A program made the translations under genes and the position numbers. Shown here one piece after another: positions 1 through 7,362 of a stretch of DNA of 13,193 nucleotides; within the stretch, counting starts at the first letter, position 1, and each line of letters opens with the position of its first letter. The DNA is taken from the NCBI GenBank assembly GCA_026394265.1, contig JAPKYO010000019.1, positions 1 to 13,193 of the forward strand, given 5' to 3'. This DNA is from Candidatus Bathyarchaeota archaeon. GTDB taxonomy: Archaea; Thermoproteota; Bathyarchaeia; TCS64. The notes below the pieces were generated by a model. That model saw nothing but the letters and a program-made list of their open reading frames with translations. It had not been told where the DNA came from and searched no databases.

Positions 1-1
1 C

Positions 2-2167
2 AACCCCGGCCTAGAGGCCAGCGTGTTCTTCATGGACATACGCGCCTTCGGCAAGGAGTTCGACGACTACTACACGCGCGCCGAGCACGAGCACGGCGTC
101 AAGTTCATCAGGAGCCGCGTCGGCCACGTCGAGCAGGACCCGGAGACGGGCGGCCTCGACCTCACCTACGAGGAGGGCGGCGAGATAAAGAGGGACCGCT
201 ACGACATGGTGGTCCTCGGCGTCGGCTTGAACCCGCCGAAGGGGGCGGAGCAGCTCAGCAAGGCGATGGGCTTCACCCTCAACAAGTACGGGTTCGCCGA
301 GACCAAGCTCTTCAGCCCGCTGGAGACGAGCCGGAAGGGCGTCTACGTCTGCGGGGCGTTCAGCAGCCCGAAGGACATCCCCGACAGCGTCGCCCAGGCA
401 AGCGGGGCAGCCGCGAAGGCGGCGAAGGCCATCTCCAGCGCCCGTGGCACGCAGGTCAAGCCCGTCGAGTTCCCAGCGGAGCGCGACGTAGCCAACGAGG
501 AGCCGCGCGTCGGCGTCTTCGTCTGCTGGTGCGGCATAAACATCGGAGGCGTCGTCAACGTCCCGAGCGTCGCCGCTTACGCGAAGAAGCTACCCCACGT
601 GGCATACGCGGAGGAGAACCTCTACACCTGCAGCCAGGACACCCAGGACAGGATCAAGAACACCATAATCGAGCACAAGCTCAACCGCGTCGTCGTCGCC
701 TCATGCACGCCGCGCACACACGAGCCCCTATTCAGGGCAACCCTCCGCGAGGCGGGTCTCAACGAGTACCTCTTCGAGATGGCGAACATACGCGACCAGT
801 GCAGCTGGGTGCACATGCACGAGAAGGAGGCCGCCACGAGAAAGGCGGAGGACCTCGTCAGGATGGCAGTCGCCAAGGCGAGTCTCCTCCAGCCGCTGGA
901 GAAGCACAAGATACACGTCACCCCCGGCGCCCTAGTCGTCGGCGGAGGCGTAAGCGGAATGACCGCCGCCCTAGAGATCGCGGACCAGGGCTTCGAGGTC
1001 CACCTCGTCGAGAAGGAGGCGGAGCTGGGAGGCAACATGAAGAGGATAAAGTTCCTCCCCTCGGGCGAGGACCCCGCCGCGGAGCTGGCGAAGCTCGAGG
1101 CGCGGGTCAGGTCAAACCCCAAGATCAGGCTCTACACGGGGACGCAGGTCGCCGAGGTGGACGGCTACGTCGGCAACTTCGAGACAACCCTCGCCAGCGC
1201 CGCGAAGGAGACGCAGATCAAGCACGGCGTGGTCATCGTCGCCACGGGTGGCGTCGAGTACACCCCGAAGGAGTACGCCTACGGCAAGCACCCCGGCGTC
1301 ATGACCCAGTTCCAGCTAGAGGAGAAGCTACACGCAGGCTACAAGCCCAACACTGTGGTGATGATCCAGTGCGTTGGCAGCCGGAACGAGGAGCACCCGA
1401 ACTGCAGCCGAGTCTGCTGCACTGGCGCAGTCAACAACGCCCTCAAGGTCAAGGAGACAAACCCCGCCGCCGACGTCTACATCCTCTACAAGGACATGAG
1501 AACCTACGGCTTCAAGGAGGACTACTACCGCGCCGCAGCGGACAAGGGCGTCGTCTTCATCAGGTACGATGATTCGCACAAGCCCGAGGTCGCCGCCGAG
1601 GGCGGGTTGAAGGTCAGGGTCCTCGACCCCGTCCTCAGGGAGAACGTGGTCATCGAGCCCGACGCCCTAGTCCTCAGCGCCGGGGTCCTACCCGCCGCCG
1701 ACAACAGGCGTCTAGCTGGGATGCTCAAGGTCCCCATAAGCAAGGACGGCTTCTTCCTCGAGGCGCACATGAAGCTGCGCCCACTCGACTTCGCGACGGA
1801 GGGCATCTACCTCTGCGGTTTGGCGCACGGCCCGAAGACAATCGACGAGTGCATAAGCCAGGCCAGCGGAGCCGCATCGAGGGCGCTGACGATCCTCAGC
1901 CACGACGAGATCGAGGCAGAGGGCGCCATCGCCAGCGTCGACGAGGACGCCTGCAGCGGCTGCCAGATGTGCGCCGCCGTCTGCGAGTTCAAGGCGATAG
2001 AGATGGTGAAGAAGGGCGACAAGACGCACAGCCACGTCATCGCCGAGGTCTGCAAGGGCTGCGGAGTCTGCGCAGCGACCTGCCCAAGCGGGGCGATCAC
2101 GGTCGGCCACTTCACCGACGCTGAGATACTTAGCCAGGTGAAGGCTGCCCTGGAGGCGAGGCCATGA
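2..2167 (+). CDS. hdrA: HdrA, tandem-fused heterodisulfide reductase flavoprotein subunit (5' end outside window)
   Basis: HdrA is the FAD and iron-sulfur subunit where electron bifurcation occurs in Mvh-Hdr complexes. The frame is open to the left edge, so the gene is partial; the GTG at 23 lies inside the domain and is not a credible start. Codons up to about 505 encode the C-terminal half of an HdrA-like FAD domain, including a VYVCGAFSSPKDI...QASGAA segment. From about 506 a complete second HdrA begins: GVFVCWCG, YTCSQDTQ, SCTPRTHEP, a dinucleotide-binding VVGGGVSGM motif near 931-957, CVGSRN...CSRVCC, and a second IYLCGLAHGPKTI...QASGAA. It ends with two [4Fe-4S] ferredoxin motifs, CSGCQMCAAVCEF (from 1952) and CKGCGVCAATCPS (from 2050). 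In the first, Glu replaces the usual Pro after the fourth Cys. The stop overlaps mvhD by four bases (ATGA). Identity is near certain; the extent of the missing N-terminal unit is unknown. Confidence 0.95.
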   Translation, partial: NPGLEASVFFMDIRAFGKEFDDYYTRAEHEHGVKFIRSRVGHVEQDPETGGLDLTYEEGGEIKRDRYDMVVLGVGLNPPKGAEQLSKAMGFTLNKYGFAETKLFSPLETSRKGVYVCGAFSSPKDIPDSVAQASGAAAKAAKAISSARGTQVKPVEFPAERDVANEEPRVGVFVCWCGINIGGVVNVPSVAAYAKKLPHVAYAEENLYTCSQDTQDRIKNTIIEHKLNRVVVASCTPRTHEPLFRATLREAGLNEYLFEMANIRDQCSWVHMHEKEAATRKAEDLVRMAVAKASLLQPLEKHKIHVTPGALVVGGGVSGMTAALEIADQGFEVHLVEKEAELGGNMKRIKFLPSGEDPAAELAKLEARVRSNPKIRLYTGTQVAEVDGYVGNFETTLASAAKETQIKHGVVIVATGGVEYTPKEYAYGKHPGVMTQFQLEEKLHAGYKPNTVVMIQCVGSRNEEHPNCSRVCCTGAVNNALKVKETNPAADVYILYKDMRTYGFKEDYYRAAADKGVVFIRYDDSHKPEVAAEGGLKVRVLDPVLRENVVIEPDALVLSAGVLPAADNRRLAGMLKVPISKDGFFLEAHMKLRPLDFATEGIYLCGLAHGPKTIDECISQASGAASRALTILSHDEIEAEGAIASVDEDACSGCQMCAAVCEFKAIEMVKKGDKTHSHVIAEVCKGCGVCAATCPSGAITVGHFTDAEILSQVKAALEARP

Positions 2168-2598
2168 CCGCCGAGTACGAGCCGAAGCTCGTCGGCTTCC
2201 TCTGCAACTGGTGCAGCTACGCGGGCGCCGACCTCGCCGGTGTGAGCAGGTTCCAGTACCCGACCAACCTGCGCGTGATACGCGTCATGTGCAGCGGCAG
2301 GGTCCACCCCGCCCACATCCTAGAAGCATTCAAGGACGGCGCCGACGGTGTCCTAGTCGCCGGGTGCCACATCCCGACCGACTGCCACTACATCTCGGGC
2401 AACTTCAAGGCACAGCGCCGAGTCGCCATGGTAAAGAAGCTCATGGAGCAGCTAGGCATCGAACCCGAGCGACTCCGCCTCGAGTGGATAAGCGCCGCCG
2501 AGGGGGACAAGTTCGCAAAGACCATCAGGGAAATGACGGAGGACCTGAAGAAGCTGGGGCCGAGCCCCGTCGCGAAGGCCCTAACGGAGGCCGACTGA
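2164..2598 (+). CDS. mvhD: MvhD-like [2Fe-2S] electron-transfer subunit (MvhD/FlpD family)
   Basis: This small iron-sulfur protein connects the hydrogenase (MvhAG) to HdrA, passing electrons from H2 to the bifurcating flavin. The 144-residue product has the family's opening FLCNWCSYAGADLAG (Cys14, Cys17), then VMCSGRV (Cys43) and AGCHIPTDCHY (Cys68, Cys74), which together supply the cluster ligands. The length is normal for a stand-alone MvhD; in some archaea it is fused to HdrA instead. The start overlaps the hdrA stop as ATGA, with a GGAGGC ribosome site just upstream, so translation is probably coupled. hdrC follows after one base. The same family also serves formate dehydrogenases (FlpD), but the adjacent hydrogenase genes favour the Mvh role. 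Confidence 0.93.
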   Translation: MTAEYEPKLVGFLCNWCSYAGADLAGVSRFQYPTNLRVIRVMCSGRVHPAHILEAFKDGADGVLVAGCHIPTDCHYISGNFKAQRRVAMVKKLMEQLGIEPERLRLEWISAAEGDKFAKTIREMTEDLKKLGPSPVAKALTEAD

Positions 2599-2599
2599 C

Positions 2600-3109
2600 A
2601 TGGCACAGACTGAGATCAGAATCACTAACGAGGGCAAGGAGTTCCGCAGCGAGTTGATGGCGACCCACGGCGCGGAAAAGCTGATGCAATGCTACCAGTG
2701 CGGCACATGCACGAGCGACTGCCCGGTCGCGAAGCGCGTCCCAGAGTTCCGCCCACGCAACATCGCGCGCCTCGCCATCTACGGGCAGAAGGACCGCCTC
2801 CTCAGCGGAGACCTCGTCTGGCTCTGCGCCGGCTGCTACACCTGCTACGAGAGGTGCCCCCAGAAGGTACACGTCAGCGAGATAGTGAGCGCCCTCAGGC
2901 AGCTCGCCCTCAGGGAGGGCAAGATACACCCGACAATCAAGTCGATATTCACAACCATCCCCAAGCACGGCTACATCAGCGAGATCGGGGAGTTCGAGAA
3001 CGAGATGCGCGGCGAGGACGGGTTACCACCCGCGCCCACGCCCGCCATAGAGGAGATCAAGGCGATAATGAAGAAGACCGGCATCCTCGGCCGCGTCGGA
3101 GGCGCCTAA
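2600..3109 (+). CDS. hdrC: HdrC, heterodisulfide reductase iron-sulfur subunit
   Basis: HdrC is the soluble two-cluster subunit that carries electrons from HdrA to the disulfide-reducing site in HdrB. The 169-residue product has two classical [4Fe-4S] motifs: CYQCGTCTSDCP (Cys31, 34, 37, 41) and CAGCYTCYERCP (Cys76, 79, 82, 86). The second is followed by the helical region usual in HdrC. No membrane segment is visible, which fits the cytoplasmic HdrABC type and not the membrane-bound HdrDE type. A GGAGG at 2586-2590 sits nine bases before the ATG, inside the end of mvhD. The order hdrC-hdrB with one base between them suggests co-translation and co-assembly. Confidence 0.95.
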   Translation: MAQTEIRITNEGKEFRSELMATHGAEKLMQCYQCGTCTSDCPVAKRVPEFRPRNIARLAIYGQKDRLLSGDLVWLCAGCYTCYERCPQKVHVSEIVSALRQLALREGKIHPTIKSIFTTIPKHGYISEIGEFENEMRGEDGLPPAPTPAIEEIKAIMKKTGILGRVGGA

Positions 3110-3110
3110 G

Positions 3111-3971
3111 ATGAAGTACGCATTCTTCGTCGGCTGCACAGTGCTGAGCAGGCTGCCCGGCTACGAGAAATCCGCCCGAAAGGTGGCGGAGAAGCTAGGC
3201 GTCGAACTCGTCGACATGCCCGGCTCAAGCTGCTGCGGCACAACATACATGGAGACACTCGACAGGAAGACCGCCCTCGCCCTCGCCGCCCGCAACATAG
3301 CCATCGCTGAGGAGATGGGCCTCGACATCGTCACCGTCTGCAACGGATGCACCGAAAACCTCACAAAGACAAACAAGGCGCTAAAAGAGGACCCAGCGCT
3401 CCGCGCCGAGGTCAACGAGATACTCAAGGAGACCGGCAAACAGTTCAAGGGCACCGTCAACGTCAAGCACTACGTCAGGATGCTGAAGGAGGACGTGGGC
3501 CTCGACAAGGTCAGGGCGGCGTCCGTCAAGCCCTTCAAGGGGCTCAAGGTCGGCGCCCACTACGGGTGCCACCTCCTCAAGCCGAGCGACGAGATGCTCT
3601 TCGAGGACCCTAATGACCCACAGGTGCTCGACGACCTGATACGCGCCACGGGGGCGGAGAGCGTCGACTACCCGGGGAAGACCGAGTGCTGCGCCGGCCC
3701 CGTGATGGGCATCAGGGAGAAGGTCACGTGGGACGTCGGCATGGACAAGGTCCAGACCGTCAAGAAGCACGCTGACGCAATGGCGACCTGCTGCCCGTTC
3801 TGCTACATAACCTACGAGAGGTGCCAGTTCATGACCGAGACCAACCCCAACCTACCCGTCGTACACATACCCCAGCTCCTCGGCCTAGCGATGGGCCTAA
3901 CAGCCGACGAGGTCGGCCTCAGCACCAACAAGGTGGACGCCAGCGCCCTGCTGGCGAAGCAGGAGGCATAA
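3111..3971 (+). CDS. hdrB: HdrB, heterodisulfide reductase catalytic subunit
   Basis: HdrB holds the disulfide-reducing site, built in known structures from two non-cubane [4Fe-4S] clusters, each bound by a CCG domain. Both domains are complete in this 286-residue protein. The first uses Cys9, Cys41-Cys42 (SSCCG) and Cys77/Cys80 (CNGC); the second uses Cys153, Cys193-Cys194 (ECCAG) and Cys228/Cys231 (CCPFC). These spacings match characterised methanogen HdrB closely, so the active site looks intact. The methanogen substrate is the CoM-S-S-CoB disulfide. Nothing in this window makes either thiol, so the substrate here may differ. A GGAGG at 3098-3102 lies eight bases before the ATG. The gene's last codons carry the ribosome site of mvhG. 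Confidence 0.95.
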   Translation: MKYAFFVGCTVLSRLPGYEKSARKVAEKLGVELVDMPGSSCCGTTYMETLDRKTALALAARNIAIAEEMGLDIVTVCNGCTENLTKTNKALKEDPALRAEVNEILKETGKQFKGTVNVKHYVRMLKEDVGLDKVRAASVKPFKGLKVGAHYGCHLLKPSDEMLFEDPNDPQVLDDLIRATGAESVDYPGKTECCAGPVMGIREKVTWDVGMDKVQTVKKHADAMATCCPFCYITYERCQFMTETNPNLPVVHIPQLLGLAMGLTADEVGLSTNKVDASALLAKQEA

Positions 3972-3973
3972 AC

Positions 3974-4942
3974 ATGGGGAAGCTCAAGTTCGGGTTCTAC
4001 TGGGCCGCCAGCTGCGGGGGCTGCGAGATCGCCGTCCTAGACGTAGACGAGAAGATACTCGACGTCCTCCAGATAGCGGACCCCGTCTTCTGGCCAGTCG
4101 CAATGGACGTAAAGTACAGCGACGTCGAGGCGATGGCGGACGGCTACATGGACGTCTGCTTCTTCAACGGGGGCATACGCAACTCGGAGCAGGAGCACCT
4201 CGCCAAGCTGCTACGCAGGAAGGCGAAGTTCATGGTCGCCTTCGGCGCCTGCGCCCAGCTCGGAGGCGTCCCCGGCCTCGCAAATCTCAGCAACCGGAAG
4301 GACATATTCGACAGGGTCTACCACACGACGGAGTCGACGGACAATCCTGCGGGTACCGAGCCGCAGCCGAAGCACAAACTCCCCGAGGGCAACTCGGAGA
4401 TACCCGTCTTCCTGGAGTCCGTCAAGCCCCTAGACCAGGTCATACCCGTCGACTACTACCTGCCCGGTTGCCCGCCTCCACCCAAACTCATCTTCAATGC
4501 AGTCGACGCCATCGCGAAGGGGCAGCTACCCCCGAAGGGGAGCATACTCGCCCCCGAGCTCGCCGTCTGCGATGAGTGCCCCCGGAAGAAGGAGGAGAAG
4601 AAGGTCGCCTCCATAAAGAGGATAATCGACTTCACCCCCGAGCCGGAGAAGTGCCTGCTGGAGCAGGGCCTTGTCTGCATGGGGCCAGCCACCCGAGGTG
4701 GGTGCGACGCCAAGTGCCTCGGCGCGAACATGCCATGCACTGGCTGCGGAGGCGCCTGCCCCGGAGCAATAGAGCAAGGATCAGCCATGATCAGCGCCCT
4801 CTCCACCGTCCTCGGCCTCGCCGACGAGAAGGGCGAAGACTACGACGTCGACGCGGTGGTGGCGCAGCTGAGGGACCCGGTCGGGACCTTCTACAAGTAC
4901 GCGCTTCCCGCCTCCATCATCGGCAGGAGGGTAAAGAAATGA
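3974..4942 (+). CDS. mvhG: MvhG-like [NiFe]-hydrogenase small subunit
   Basis: This is the iron-sulfur small subunit of a group 3 (F420-non-reducing type) [NiFe]-hydrogenase, which relays electrons from the Ni-Fe site in MvhA to MvhD. The 322-residue product shows the proximal-cluster ligands CGGC (Cys14, Cys17), GACAQ (Cys93) and PGCPPPP (Cys166). Further cysteines follow in CDEC (199, 202) and a C-terminal set at 227, 235, 244, 248, 255, 258 and 262 for the other clusters. There is no twin-arginine signal, so the enzyme is cytoplasmic. The frame is open further upstream, but the ATG at 3974 is chosen because an AGGAGG lies seven bases before it and the protein then opens with the family's expected sequence. 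The end overlaps mvhA by four bases. Confidence 0.95.
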   Translation: MGKLKFGFYWAASCGGCEIAVLDVDEKILDVLQIADPVFWPVAMDVKYSDVEAMADGYMDVCFFNGGIRNSEQEHLAKLLRRKAKFMVAFGACAQLGGVPGLANLSNRKDIFDRVYHTTESTDNPAGTEPQPKHKLPEGNSEIPVFLESVKPLDQVIPVDYYLPGCPPPPKLIFNAVDAIAKGQLPPKGSILAPELAVCDECPRKKEEKKVASIKRIIDFTPEPEKCLLEQGLVCMGPATRGGCDAKCLGANMPCTGCGGACPGAIEQGSAMISALSTVLGLADEKGEDYDVDAVVAQLRDPVGTFYKYALPASIIGRRVKK

Positions 4943-6396
4943 AGACCATAACCATCGACCCCATCACGCGGCTGGAGGGCCACGGCAAGATCACAATCTT
5001 CCTCAACGACGCGGGCAACGTGGAGAACGCGTACCTGCAGATACCTGAGCTCCGCGGCTTCGAGAAGTTCTGCGAGGGGCGCAGGGCGGAGGACATGCCC
5101 ATAATCACGCCGCGCATCTGCGGCGTCTGCCCTGTCGCCCACCACTACGCAGCCACCAAGGCACTCGACGCATGCTTCAGCGTCGAGCCCACAGAGACGG
5201 CGAAGAAGCTCAGGGAGCTCATGTACGTCGGCTACTACATCTACGACCACACCCTCCACTTCTACTTCCTCGGCGGCCCCGACTTCGTCGTCGGCCCCGA
5301 CGCCCCAGCATCTGAGAGGAACATCTTCGGCGTCCTCAAGCGCGTCGGCCTCGACGTGGGCAGGGAAGTGATAAAACACCGCGCCTACGGGCAGCGGATC
5401 ACCGAGATCATCGGCGGGAAGGCGACCCATCCGACATGCGGAGTCCCCGGGGGCATAAGCAAGGGACTCAACGAGGAGGAGCGCCAGAAGATCGAGGAGA
5501 TGGCGCGCAGCAGCGTCGAGTTCGCCAAATTCACCCTAGGCGTCTTCAACGACATCGTCCTCAAGAACAAGCAGTACGTCGACATGATACTCAGCGACCC
5601 CTACCGACTAGACGCCTACAACATGGGCCTAGTCGACGCGGACAACCACGTAAACTTCTACGACGGCGACGTACGCGTCACCGACCAGCGTGGCAGGGAG
5701 TTCGACCGCTTCAAGGGCGGCGAGTACCTCGACCACATCGCCGAGCGCGTCGAGCCGTGGACCTACAGCAAGTTCACCTACCTGAAGAAGGTGGGGTGGA
5801 AGGGGCTCGCGGCTGGGCCGGAGAGCGGCGTCTACCGCGTCGGCCCGCTGGGCAGGCTCAATGCCTCGGAGGGCATGGCGACGCCGCTGGCGAACGCCGA
5901 GTACAAGCGCATGTACGAGACCCTAGGCGGGAAGCCCGTCCAGTCGACCCTCGCCTTCCACTGGGCACGCCTCGTGGAGCTACTCTACGCCGCGGAGCGC
6001 GCCGTCGAACTCAGCACCGACCCATCCATAACCAAGACCGACCTACGCAACCCAGTCGGCAAACCCGGCGAGGGCGTAGGAGTTATCGAGGCGGCCCGTG
6101 GAACACTCTTCCACCACTACAAGCTCGACGAGGACGCCATGGTGAAGAGTGCGAACCTAATCGTCGCCACCACGAACAACTACGCCGACATCTGCTGCAG
6201 CGTCCGCGACGCAGCGAAAGGCCTGATCAAGGACGGCGTGGTCAACGACGGCCTCCTCAACAAGGTCGAGATGGCTTTCCGCGCCTACGACCCATGCTTC
6301 GGCTGCAGCACACACAGCCTACCCGGAACCGGCCCCCTAGCCGTCGAGATCTACGACCGGAACCACACGTTTTTGAAGAGACTCGCCAGAGACTAG
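4939..6396 (+). CDS. mvhA: MvhA-like [NiFe]-hydrogenase large (catalytic) subunit
   Basis: This subunit carries the Ni-Fe active site that splits or forms H2. The 485-residue product opens with the large-subunit signature [10 protein letters not shown] (residues 7-16). The two active-site cysteine pairs are RICGVC (Cys61, Cys64) and DPCFGCSTH (Cys453, Cys456, ending at His459). After His459 a 26-residue tail remains; in this family such tails are removed by an endopeptidase once nickel is inserted, and the matching protease is the next gene. The sequence fits group 3c, the Mvh type, as does the neighbouring mvhD-hdrABC set. An AGGAGG at 4925-4930 sits eight bases before the ATG, within the end of mvhG. 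The subgroup call rests on context and general sequence, not on a tree. Confidence 0.95.
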   Translation: MKTITIDPITRLEGHGKITIFLNDAGNVENAYLQIPELRGFEKFCEGRRAEDMPIITPRICGVCPVAHHYAATKALDACFSVEPTETAKKLRELMYVGYYIYDHTLHFYFLGGPDFVVGPDAPASERNIFGVLKRVGLDVGREVIKHRAYGQRITEIIGGKATHPTCGVPGGISKGLNEEERQKIEEMARSSVEFAKFTLGVFNDIVLKNKQYVDMILSDPYRLDAYNMGLVDADNHVNFYDGDVRVTDQRGREFDRFKGGEYLDHIAERVEPWTYSKFTYLKKVGWKGLAAGPESGVYRVGPLGRLNASEGMATPLANAEYKRMYETLGGKPVQSTLAFHWARLVELLYAAERAVELSTDPSITKTDLRNPVGKPGEGVGVIEAARGTLFHHYKLDEDAMVKSANLIVATTNNYADICCSVRDAAKGLIKDGVVNDGLLNKVEMAFRAYDPCFGCSTHSLPGTGPLAVEIYDRNHTFLKRLARD

Positions 6397-6399
6397 CCC

Positions 6400-6861
6400 A
6401 TGAAGACCCTAGTCATCGGCGTCGGAAACCTTCTCAGGACCGATGACGGGGTCGGCATCCACACCATCAACAGGCTCAGTAAACTACACCCAACGATTGA
6501 CACCCTGGACGCCGCCATGGGCAGCATCGAGATCATCGAGGCCATGAGGGGCTACGACCGAGCCATCATCGTTGACGCCATCGAGACCGGCGCAGAGCCC
6601 GGCACAATCTACCGAGTCAACCTAACAGGGGGGGAGGAGCCCCAGGTCGTCACCCACAGCCACGGAACAGACCTCGTAACCACGCTCCAACTCGGCAGAC
6701 AACTCTACCCCGACGAGATGCCCACCGAGATAACCCTGATCGCGATCGAGGCCGGGGACACGACAACCATCAGCGACGAACCAACCCCGAAGGTGCAGAA
6801 CGCCATCAAAACGGTCGTCAAGATAATCGTAGACAACGTCGCAGCCGAAGAACGGCGCTAG
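6400..6861 (+). CDS. [NiFe]-hydrogenase maturation endopeptidase (HyaD/HybD/HycI family)
   Basis: This 153-residue peptidase is predicted to cut the C-terminal tail from the MvhA precursor, the last step of Ni-Fe site maturation. It begins with the family signature VIGVGNLLRTDDGVG, where Asp15/Asp16 lie at the first metal-sensing position. It continues with an IVDAIE segment (Asp59) and a THSHG segment (His86, His88), which supply the other expected metal ligands. It starts three bases after the mvhA stop and ends the operon. No clear Shine-Dalgarno sequence precedes it, unlike the genes before it, so translation probably depends on ribosomes finishing mvhA. No other maturation genes (hypA-F) are in the window. 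Family assignment is firm; the exact symbol is left open because several names are used. Confidence 0.9.
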   Translation: MKTLVIGVGNLLRTDDGVGIHTINRLSKLHPTIDTLDAAMGSIEIIEAMRGYDRAIIVDAIETGAEPGTIYRVNLTGGEEPQVVTHSHGTDLVTTLQLGRQLYPDEMPTEITLIAIEAGDTTTISDEPTPKVQNAIKTVVKIIVDNVAAEERR

Positions 6862-6883
6862 AATGAGAAGCTGAAAACCTCTA

Positions 6884-6895
6884 AACTATTATTAA
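6884..6895 (+). promoter_or_regulatory. TATA-like promoter for the lipoyl carrier gene
   Basis: An A/T-only run in a GC-rich background, within AACTATTATTAA, lies about 25-30 bases before the ATG at 6919. This is the spacing of an archaeal TATA box from its transcription start, so the transcript would be leaderless or nearly so. It separates the lipoyl carrier and ligase from the hydrogenase operon, although read-through from upstream remains possible because no strong T-run terminator is visible between them. Confidence 0.6.
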
Positions 6896-6918
6896 CCGTA
6901 GATACGTCTTCAGTTAGC

Positions 6919-7350
6919 ATGGTCAAGCTAGAAGGGTTCGACTTCCCAGACGATCTCTACTTCCACCGCGAACACATGTGGGGCAAGGTCGAGGGCGACA
7001 AGGTGCGCGTCGGCTACAACGACTGGGCACAGAAGGCGGCGGGCAAGCTCCTCAGTCTCAAGACGAAGCGCCCAGGCGCACCCGTCGAGGCCGGGAAGAC
7101 CCTCGGTAGCATCGAGTCCGGCAAGTGGGTTGGCAGCCTCAAGGTCCCCGTCAGCGGCGAACTCGTCCAGCTAAACGAGGACGTCCTCAAGGCACCCAAC
7201 CTCATCAACAGCGACCCCTACGGCAAGGGCTGGGTCGCCATAATCAAGCCCAGCAAGCTCCAGGACGAGTTGAAGACCCTGATCAGCGGCAAGGACACCG
7301 CTGGCCTCGAGGCATGGCTCAAGGAAGAGCGCGCCAAGGCGAAGCAGTAG
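6919..7350 (+). CDS. GcvH-like lipoyl carrier protein
   Basis: This is a 143-residue single-domain protein of the glycine cleavage H family, which carries covalently bound lipoate. The HxHxW-type start (FHREHMWGKVEGDKVRVGYNDW) and the hybrid fold signature are visible. The lipoylation site aligns as IESGK followed by WVGSLKVPVSGEL, placing the modified residue at Lys69; canonical GcvH usually reads ESVKA here. There are no cysteines. The next gene is a lipoate ligase that probably modifies it. No gcvT, gcvP or lipoamide dehydrogenase gene is nearby, so a role other than glycine cleavage is possible. Lipoate-binding proteins of sHdr sulfur-oxidation systems are GcvH-like and sit beside hdr-type and lipoate ligase genes in the same way. 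Family is clear; physiological role is inference. Confidence 0.85.
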   Translation: MVKLEGFDFPDDLYFHREHMWGKVEGDKVRVGYNDWAQKAAGKLLSLKTKRPGAPVEAGKTLGSIESGKWVGSLKVPVSGELVQLNEDVLKAPNLINSDPYGKGWVAIIKPSKLQDELKTLISGKDTAGLEAWLKEERAKAKQ

Positions 7351-7354
7351 GCGG
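7349..7354 (+). promoter_or_regulatory. Shine-Dalgarno-like site supporting an ATA start for the ligase
   Basis: AGGCGG, one mismatch from AGGAGG, overlaps the TAG stop of the lipoyl carrier gene and ends eight bases before the ATA codon at 7363. The hdr and mvh genes upstream keep spacings of seven to nine bases with GGAGG cores, so the position is right for translation starting at 7363. No comparable site is correctly spaced before the GTG at 7444. Confidence 0.45.
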
Positions 7355-7362
7355 CTGAGACC

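Noticed and set aside
23..31. GTG at 23 as the start of hdrA
   Set aside because: The frame is open upstream to the window edge and the preceding residues (NPGLEAS) continue the HdrA domain, so the gene begins outside the window.
529..1572. Long Arg-rich open frame inside hdrA, and similar long frames inside mvhA, the lyase and other genes
   Set aside because: They are out-of-frame shadows in GC-rich DNA: biased Arg/Gly/Pro composition, no recognisable domain, fully overlapping strong genes.
3821..3973. In-frame upstream extension of mvhG from an ATG at 3821
   Set aside because: It overlaps hdrB by 150 bases with low-complexity Pro/Arg/Gln sequence; the ATG at 3974 has an AGGAGG and the correct family N-terminus.
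7348..7350. TAG as a pyrrolysine codon
   Set aside because: TAG ends several other genes here with no conserved sequence after it, and no pyl genes are in the window. Kept only as a minor alternative in the start-codon finding.
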